Shown here piece by piece: positions 58,511 to 64,000 of a DNA stretch of 64,000 nt. The translations under genes were made by a program, and so were the position numbers. The stretch is from Silurus meridionalis (taxonomy: Eukaryota; Chordata; Actinopteri; Siluriformes; Siluridae). The notes beneath the pieces were generated by a model that was given only the letters and a program-made list of their open reading frames with translations, searched no databases and was not told the origin of the DNA. Numbering within the stretch: position 1 is the first letter of the stretch; every line of letters begins with the position of its first letter. Where the stretch lies: NCBI RefSeq assembly GCF_014805685.1, contig NC_060892.1, positions 21,594,400 through 21,658,399 on the forward strand. Direction: 5' to 3'.

Positions 58511-59064
58511 GTGCTCTCATCGCCGCCAGGGATGCCCATCCCTTCTGCGTTGTCTGTATGGGTCTCAAGCATGAGCAAGATGCTATTGACCTCCCGGAGA
58601 ACTGTAGCCATTGCCTGGCACTCCCAAAAAAACTCCTGCGTCGCAGACTCAAGACGACCACTTCACAGTGTGTCGATTTTGAGCTCTCCGACTCAGAGTA
58701 GGAGAGCTCCTCTGACTGGGCCGACCTGTGTCCTTCCCCGTTCGAGAATTTGCTACCGGGCGACAACCGTTTCCCCGAAGGACCGACAGGTTCCGGGGAT
58801 GAGATCGAGGCGGGCCTTCTCGACGGCTCAAACAACGAGGAAGTCATCCCAGCTTCCGTGGTCCCTCAGGTTCCCTCCGCCCCGCCTCAATCGGTTTCAC
58901 TGGAGATTTGTGAACGCGCTGCCACGCGGCTCAACATCGAATGGCCGGCTCTCCTGAATGCTTCTGATCAGGAGAGAGACGTATATGATGGTAAGCTTCT
59001 GGGACCTCCTTCCGGCCTGAGAAAGCAGGTTCTTCCCGTCCTCCTGCATGTGCGAAACACGTGA
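58511..59064 (+). pseudogene. DIRS gag-like relic
   Basis: A frame near 58540-58640 reads CMGLKHEQDAIDLPENCSHC, then ALPKKLLRRRLK. The ORF at 58750 reads GSGDEIEAGL, then SVSLEICERAATRLNIEWPA and YDGKLLGPPSGLRKQVLPVL. The C..H...C-x2-C zinc-like cluster and SLEICERAA..L.I.WPA are gag words of fish DIRS elements. A TAG near 58700 splits it. Confidence 0.6.
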
Positions 59065-59214
59065 GATACTGCTGGGGAGATCCGCTCGATCTATTTAGCG
59101 GCTATCGCTGCGTGTCACGCCACTACGGTGGGACAGCACCTCCTTTTCCGTAGATTTATGAAGGGCGTGCGCCGCTCATCCCGGTCACCGAAGGTGTAGT
59201 CCCGGATTGGGTTC

Positions 59215-59640
59215 TTGGGATATCCCCCCAAAGTTTCCGGACGGCTCTGCTTCTGGTTTTTGGCTTCCGCCAAACGTGTCAGTCATATGCATGCGCTCTC
59301 GGTTCATTTCAAAGGAGATAGTGTTTTGCTTAGGCCTAACCCGGCCTTCATGCCTAAATGCTTTCTAGCCTTCACTGGTGAGGGGATTGAGCTCCCCGCT
59401 TTTCATCCTCCTCCTTTTTCCTCTGCAGAGGACCAGGGGTTGCAAATATGCTAACTGAGGAGAGGGAGCGCGTGCAGGTGCCTTATGCGCTTGGGTAAGG
59501 GGCGTTGCCTTACCTGCCATTGGGTACGCGTTCCTGTCTGTCAAGCCAAACTTGGTGCAAATGGATGCTTCTGCAGAGGTCAGGTACGGATGTCCTTCCC
59601 ATAGGTGGATCTTTCCACTCGATGTTTCAGAAAACCGGGG
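59215..59640 (+). pseudogene. DIRS tyrosine recombinase relic
   Basis: Reads LASAKRVSHMHALSVH, then LRPNPAFMPKCF, then downstream YALG and LFQ-type words (MFQKTGVTK). LASAKRV..LHALSV with LRPNP.F.PK is a conserved segment of the tyrosine recombinase of fish DIRS elements. The catalytic Arg/His/Tyr set cannot be followed, and the frame has stops near 59450. Confidence 0.6.
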
Positions 59641-60029
59641 TTACGAAAGTAACCTATTGTTTTTCAAACAACCTTTGCCTAACACAGGTATCTTCACAAG
59701 ACAAGTATGACACACAACCCTGTTAGCTATAATATTAAAGTGCAGTCAATAGCACGTGGACCATAATGTTTTTCCCCAAAGAGATTTTCAGAAAAAAAAA
59801 CTAAAAACAGACAGATTTGTCCCAATTAAGTGCCCTGTATATTCAAACACTGAATGGCCAAGGTTCATAGACACCTGATCATCTCATCTAAATGTGACTG
59901 TTGAACATCTCATTCCAAATTTTTTCATCCTTAGATGTTACAAAAAGCTCCATTTGTCTGCAAAGTTCTCCAATAGAGTTTCAGGTATGGCTTTTGGACT
60001 TATTCAGCTACAAGAGTGAGATGCAACAT

Positions 60030-60197
60030 TTACGGCCTATTGGCAGATGCCCTCTCCTTTGCTAATGAGCACAACTGAGCAGCTATCAGGTTAAGGTCCT
60101 GCCCAGGGGCCCAGGAGTGGCAACTTGGTGTGGCTGGGATTTGAACTCATGACCTTCAGATACAAATGTCCAATGCCTTATACACTAAGCTACCACC
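60030..60197 (-). mobile_element. tRNA-derived SINE in reverse orientation
   Basis: On the minus strand: GGAGGTGGTAGCTTAGTGTA with TAAGGC (A box), GAGTTCAAATCCCAGCC (B box), a body with CCTGGGCAGGACCTTAACC, and a tail CATCTGCCAATAGGCCGTAA ATGTTG. Same family as 54546 and 62425. Confidence 0.8.
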
Positions 60198-60343
60198 TCC
60201 CAGTGTCTGGTGTTGGGTGAGGAGGAGGTCTGGTGTTTAGTCAATGTTCCAGTTCATCCAAAATGTGTTTAGTGGCTATATTGGAACAATGTTTGGGCCT
60301 CTTATTTCCAGTGAAGAAAATGTTTCTGCATACTACCGTTTCA

Positions 60344-60922
60344 TACGGTGGCCGAGAAGTGCAAAACACGTTACCAAATCGGAAAACAAATTAACAAGTC
60401 AGAAAACAATAACAAATCCGAAAACAAAATAACAAATGCAAAAACAAATGAACAAATCCAAAAACAAAATAAATTCGAAAACACAATGACAATTCAGACA
60501 AACCGGAAAAGGTATGTATAGTTTGTGAATGGAACGCTTACCGATCATTGGACGAGAAACCTGTCATTCAAGATATACAGAAAGTATGAAATCTTATCAC
60601 TTTGTTTTTGTACATGTGTAATGTTCTCTGTTTACTTTAAACTATTTTTTATTTTGATTAGTGCACCTTTAAATATAAGAAAATAACAGAAGTAAACATT
60701 GTCTGAATTGTCGTTGTGTTTTTGGATTTGTTATTTTGTTTTTGGATTTGTTCATTTGCTTTTGCATTTGTTATTTTGTTTTTAGATTTGTTATTTTGCT
60801 TTTGAATTTGTTATTTTGTTTTTAGATTTGTTATTTTGCTTTTGAATTTGTTATTTTGTTTTTGCATTTGTTAATTTGTTTTCCGATTTGATTATGTGTT
60901 TTGCACTTCTCAGCCACCGTAG
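60344..60922. mobile_element. Foldback element with minisatellite-like arms
   Basis: The left terminus TACGGTGGCCGAGAAGTGCA AAACAC is answered at the right by GTGTTTTGCACTTCTCAGCC ACCGTA. The left arm (60361-60500) is built of about 12-14-bp units such as AACAAATCCGAAAACAAAAT. The right arm (60700-60895) holds the complementary units (TTTGGATTTGTTATTTTG). The 60500-60700 centre is unrelated and noncoding. GTTTCA flanks both ends (60338-60343, 60923-60928). Confidence 0.75.
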
Positions 60923-61076
60923 GTTTCACCATACAAATACTAGACAACACAACATTCTGCATCCAAATTTGTGGAAGAGCTTGAGGAACAAATTACTTAT
61001 GGGTGTGATGGTCAGGGGTCTATGAACTATTGGCTGTATAATGTATTACATGTGCTGCAACCTGGAAACAAATAGG

Positions 61077-61200
61077 ATTGTTTTGTATCCAAAAACCTTA
61101 AGGATGCATATTTCCTCATTCGTACTGTTGTTGAGCACAGCCAATTTCTCTGCTTCCAAACAGGCAGAATGATGTGTCAGTCAGGGGTCTTGTACTGCAG
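61077..61200 (+). pseudogene. DIRS-like reverse transcriptase fragment
   Basis: Reads DCFVSKNLKDAYFLIRTVVE, then HSQFLCFQTG. Compare TVDLKDAYFHVSIL in the RT at 31950. About 40 residues only; LKDAYF is the conserved RT motif A. Confidence 0.6.
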
Positions 61201-61240
61201 ATGCCCCACATAATCAAAATTATTTTTTAGTAGCATGATT

Positions 61241-61242
<2 letters not shown>

Positions 61243-61302
<60 letters not shown>
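61243..61302. repeat. (GA)n microsatellite
   Basis: About 29 units. Confidence 0.97.
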
Positions 61303-61304
<2 letters not shown>

Positions 61305-61360
61305 TTATTTGCCTCTCTGACATTCTACAACATTTAATTTACAGAGTTATTTAGATAAAT

Positions 61361-61520
61361 ATGTGAAATAAGCATGATATGATAAAATTGCATTTTAATG
61401 GATATTGACTGATTACTGATTGTGCAGATTACTGTATTAATATAAACCGAAATCTGCACAATGAGTAATCAGTCAATATCCATTAAAATGCTATTTTATC
61501 ATATCATGCTTATTTCTCAT
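61361..61520. repeat. 160-bp near-perfect inverted repeat (hairpin)
   Basis: Left arm 61361-61430 and right arm 61451-61520 are complementary at 67 of 70 positions. The loop is 20 bp (61431-61450). It sits in the nell1 intron, 257 bp downstream in transcription of the exon ending at 61778. No coding content. Confidence 0.95.
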
Positions 61521-61554
61521 ATCATACACATAAGTGGAACTTTTTGTTCACTTG

Positions 61555-61655
61555 CTGCCTAATATAACAGGTGCCATAATGAACAGATAATCAGTGTTGT
61601 TCACTTCACCTGTCATAATGTTATGTTATGCCTGGTCAATGTATGTACAAAATAT
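61555..61655. mobile_element. Tc1/mariner-like right-end fragment
   Basis: GCCTAATATAACAGGTGCCA, TAATGAACAGATAATCAGTG, ATGTTATGCCTGGTCA is the right end of the family at 21905-22422. Confidence 0.65.
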
Positions 61656-61777
61656 AGCATTTACATAACATTATTTTTCATACCAGAAAAGGACAGAAAT
61701 TGAGAGCTGCAGAGAGATAGAAAGGTCTATGTGCTTGTTTGTTTGTGTGTATATGTGTGTGTGGTATGTGTTTGTAC

Positions 61778-61954
61778 CAGGCATTGACATTGCTGGCAAT
61801 TATAGATCCAGGATTCTCCGCTGCGGTAAAGTGTGTGTCCGTTCTGATGGATACACTGACTGCCCTGGTGCATGTCACACTCCGAACAGCAGGACAGATC
61901 GAGGTCAGGAGCGGCGCAGTCACACACTCTCCGTCTGCAGAACACTCTCCCGTC
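61778..61954 (-). CDS. nell1: nell1-like exon: VWC module
   Basis: Exon of 177 nt (59 codons, phase 0 at both ends) continuing directly from the exon ending at 62114. It reads DGRVFCRRRVCDC, then a CC.EC core, then SQC..QNGHTLYRSG and W...CQQCQCL, which is the cysteine-rich end of one VWC module and the start of the next. The acceptor is TAG (61955-61957) and the donor is GTACAA (61777-61772). The intron separating it from the previous exon is only 159 bp. The wording QNGH.LYRSG is what I associate with vertebrate NELL1; NELL2 differs at these positions. The reading frame is open and shows no damage. Confidence 0.87.
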
Positions 61955-62113
61955 CTACATGCCCACATAACATAAAGGTGTCCATTGTTTCACAATATTG
62001 AGCACATAAAATTCTCGTTGGTTTTTATTGCGGATTTAATTTCTCTCTTAAAATAATTCCAGAGGCTGTTTTTGTGCTCTTAATGGCTGTGTGGTGTGTG
62101 TGTTTGTGATTAC

Positions 62114-62307
62114 CTTACAGGTGCACACAGTGCAATGATCATGATGAAGCATCCACTCTTGTCCATTGTGTTTTAGCTCTTCAACTTGTACGCAGTCCCC
62201 AGTGCATTCTGGGCCGTTAACGCACACGCAGTCAAAGGTTCCTGGCAGGTTCACACACACCGAGTCGTTCCAGCAGGTGTGTGTGTGCGTGACACACTCA
62301 TCAATAT
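62114..62307 (-). CDS. nell1: nell1-like exon: last EGF-like module and start of a VWC module
   Basis: Coding exon of a NEL-like secreted glycoprotein; the family is extracellular, has an N-terminal laminin-G-like domain, VWC and EGF-like modules, and binds cell-surface receptors. The exon is 194 nt: two bases completing an Asp codon, then 64 codons. It reads DIDEC, then CWNDSVCVNL and C.C.NGPECTGDC, a calcium-binding EGF-like module with its DIDEC start. KHNGQ.W then opens a VWC module that ends in CTVCTCK. The acceptor is a T-rich tract with CAG at 62308-62310, and the donor is GTAATC at 62113-62108. The 5' boundary is phase 1, as usual for EGF exons, and the 3' boundary is phase 0. CWNDS and KHNGQ favour nell1 over nell2. 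Upstream exons are outside the window or not recognised. Confidence 0.85.
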
Positions 62308-62422
62308 CTGCAGAAAAAACATGTTTACACACATGAGCCCAACATGTACACTACAATACAATCTATATATTATTTATTTACGTTTATTAAAAATGAATAT
62401 GTTTTTCTTAGTATTTAATTGA

Positions 62423-62655
62423 TGGGGAAAGGAGTAGCTTAGTGGTTAATTTGCGGACTTCTGATCAGAAAGACATGGGATGTGAACTCATGACCTTCTG
62501 ATCAGAAGGTCTTGAGTTCACATCCCATTACCACTGATCTGTCACTGTTGGGTCTATGAGCAAGGTCCTCAACACTTAATTGCTCAGTTTTATGAATGAG
62601 ATAATTGTATATCGCTCTGGATAAGTGCGTCTGCCAAAAGCTGTAAATGTAAATG
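62423..62655 (+). mobile_element. tRNA-derived SINE containing a 54-bp palindrome
   Basis: The head is GGAGTAGCTTAGTGGTTAAT (A box), and GAGTTCACATCCCATTA (B box) is at 62514-62530. The tail is ATCGCTCTGGATAAGTGCGT, CTGCCAAAAGCTGTAAATGT. Compared with 54546 it carries extra head sequence that makes 62475-62528 an inverted repeat. Confidence 0.8.
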
Positions 62656-62895
62656 ACACTGCATCTATGATTATATTAATCAAAAAACAGTGTATTGTGC
62701 AGTGATGGATGAAGTACATAAATCATGCACTTGAGTTAAAGTAGAGATATGCTAGGTAAAATATTACTCCAGTAAAAGTGCTCCCTTTAAATTTTAACTT
62801 AAGTAAAATTAGAAAAGTATTTCCCTTTAAATGCCTTAAGTATCCAAAGTACTATGATTTATTATGGCTATAATGTTCGATTGTAATTGTTTTTT
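62656..62895 (+). mobile_element. hAT-like nonautonomous element fragment
   Basis: AGTGATGGATGAAGTACATA, ACTTGAGTTAAAGTAGAGAT, CTCCAGTAAAAGTGCTCCCT, TATTATGGCTATAATGTTC. Related to 2980-3290 and, more loosely, to 33548. The right end is not defined. Confidence 0.5.
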
Positions 62896-64000
62896 TTTAC
62901 AAGACTTTTTCTAAAAAGGTGTTCTAGTGGAGCATTCATCGTTCAGATCTATTGCCTTTACCTCACTACTACTAATACTAATTAAGATAATGTAGGACTG
63001 ATTAAACAAAAGGATTTAATAAACTGTTTTTTCCTTACAGAGTTGGAACATCTTCCATAAATTATTTCTTTATTTTTCAAAAATAACGTCTGTCAAATAA
63101 TAAATGCTGGATATTAGATTAATTCCCATTTTACCACTTGTAGCCTAACAATGTCATTTCAGAGTCTGACTGAATACAACTTCAGTTCAGCATCAGTTCA
63201 TTTGCTCCATTCCAATCCAGGGGTTTACAAAAACATCTTTATTCCATGTAGTTATTGCTCCTCGTATGAGCATTTTGGAATGTACTTACACTCCGGTACT
63301 TTGTGTTGTTGCTATAATGCAATTATATGTTGCATAAAATACGATTCATTTAATCTGTCAATAATTATATCTGGTAATTAAACTGCTCATATTATAACGA
63401 CTTTGCATCTGCAAATCCCCTCTCTTTTAAGAAGGTAATTACAATAATTACATGATTGTGAAATAATATGTTCAGAATATTAAAATATGTAAATGTAAAA
63501 TACAGAAATTATGGACTTATGCAGAATGTTTTAATGTTTATATGGGGTTTCAGTGGCAGATATGTGAAAGTAAGATCAGGACAGTTAGACCTGGATTAAA
63601 TATCTTTCATTTTGTATCTATGTTTTTTTATATTTTCAGCGAAATGCATTTTATTTGCAACATGCTCTTCCAAATCCGAGAGATTAAAACGTCCATATAA
63701 ATGTGTTTTTATATTTTGGCACCTTGATCATGTACTGAAATGCGCATCAAGCCTCAAAGACAAAACACACGCACTCCTAGTGTTTATCACAGCTAAACAC
63801 TGCGCCAGAAAGTCTGTCACCCAGCACGATCCAAACGGTAATAAATAAATAAAGTGTCATGTTTGATGAGCGGCAAAGTGTGTAACACTTCTTTTTTATG
63901 CAATACAAAAATTCTGAGGTGACAGTTCAGCTGCTAAAAGCTGTTTAGAGAGCCAAGTGAAAAAAAGAGGGAGGCTTTTAGGCATGTTAAGAAAAAGGAA
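62896..64000. other. Upstream nell1 intron, no exon recognised
   Basis: I searched the minus strand for a preceding EGF-like exon (DIDEC or Cys-rich words ending in a split Asp codon) and found none. The upstream exon probably lies beyond the window. Confidence 0.5.

Larger units (their letters stand above)
58390..59680 (+). mobile_element. DIRS-type element lacking the RT region
   Basis: It starts AGTTCTCTTTCACCATCTCG, like the left end at 29884, and ends with GGTTACGAAAGTAACC at 59639-59654, a variant of the palindrome at 32911 and 33171. Inside are a gag-like part and then a recombinase-like part with no RT or RNase-H between. It lies in the 8.9-kb nell1 intron. Confidence 0.65.
59855..61043. 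mobile_element. Tc1-type element split by a SINE and a foldback element
   Basis: Pieces 59855-60029 (GGTTCATAGACACCTGATCA, GTTGAACATCTCATTCCAAA), 60198-60343 (GTGTCTGGTGTTGGGTGAGG, CAGTTCATCCAAAATGTGTT, AATGTTTGGGCCTCTTATTT) and 60923-61043 (GGGTGTGATGGTCAGGGGTC, ATGAACTATTGGCTGTATAA) are in the order of the family also seen at 41145. The insertions at 60030-60197 and 60344-60922 split it. Confidence 0.65.

Noticed and set aside
60361..60895. CRISPR-like repeats in the TTTTG/GATTTG arrays
   Set aside because: Units are degenerate and contiguous without unique spacers, and form the arms of a foldback element in a vertebrate intron.
51806..62307. Assignment of the NEL-like exons to nell2
   Set aside because: Modules are shared, but CWNDS, QNGH.LYRSG, LEGECC, RLSG and PCTTC fit nell1 as I remember the families; a tree would settle it.

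Overview
This is a eukaryotic, vertebrate window, almost certainly from a teleost fish. Genes are split by GT-AG introns. Di- and tetranucleotide microsatellites are dense, and the repeat set is typical of bony fish: Tc1/mariner relics, hAT, RTE, L2/Rex1-like and L1-like LINEs, DIRS, Ty3/Gypsy LTRs and tRNA-derived SINEs whose tail matches a LINE. The order cannot be fixed from sequence alone; an ostariophysan such as a catfish is a plausible guess only.

Only one host gene is recognised. The right end holds the last four coding exons of a NEL-like gene on the minus strand: 62307-62114, 61954-61778, 52888-52664 and 51856-51806. They encode the final EGF-like module, the closing von Willebrand factor C modules and the stop codon. 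Conserved words (TCWNDS, QNGH.LYRSG, LEGECC, RLSG, PCTTC) fit nell1 better than nell2. The exons join in frame across introns of 159, 8889 and 807 bp. Upstream exons lie beyond the window. The gene's 3' UTR and downstream intergenic DNA fill the left 51 kb, where no other host gene is recognised.

Layout: 1-8.7 kb has a hAT BED-finger relic, LINE 3' ends, microsatellites, a decayed Gypsy integrase and a Tc1 inverted pair. 8.7-23.6 kb is mostly unrecognised DNA with an L1 relic, MITEs, a solo-LTR candidate, a SINE and two pieces of one non-LTR family. 23.6-25.2 kb is a 5'-complete, 3'-truncated RTE LINE. 29.9-33.2 kb is a DIRS-type element lacking its recombinase. 33.3-37.3 kb is a triple nest (RTE inside hAT inside a Tc1-type element) with readable target-site duplications. 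37.3-40.9 kb is a LINE/Tc1 mosaic ending in a fairly young L2/Rex1-like LINE. 42.2-46.9 kb is an L2-like LINE inside an internally deleted Tc1. 58.4-59.7 kb, inside the large nell1 intron, is a second DIRS relic. 59.9-61.0 kb of the same intron is a Tc1-type element carrying a SINE and a foldback element with minisatellite arms, followed by a 160-bp near-perfect hairpin.

No CRISPR, operon, ribosomal RNA or true tRNA gene was seen. The most unusual structures are the foldback element (60344-60922), the hairpin (61361-61520), the 122-bp identical inverted repeat (8217-8338 / 8614-8735) and the two dated nests. Family assignments rest on recognising conserved protein and terminal motifs by eye; no alignment was run.
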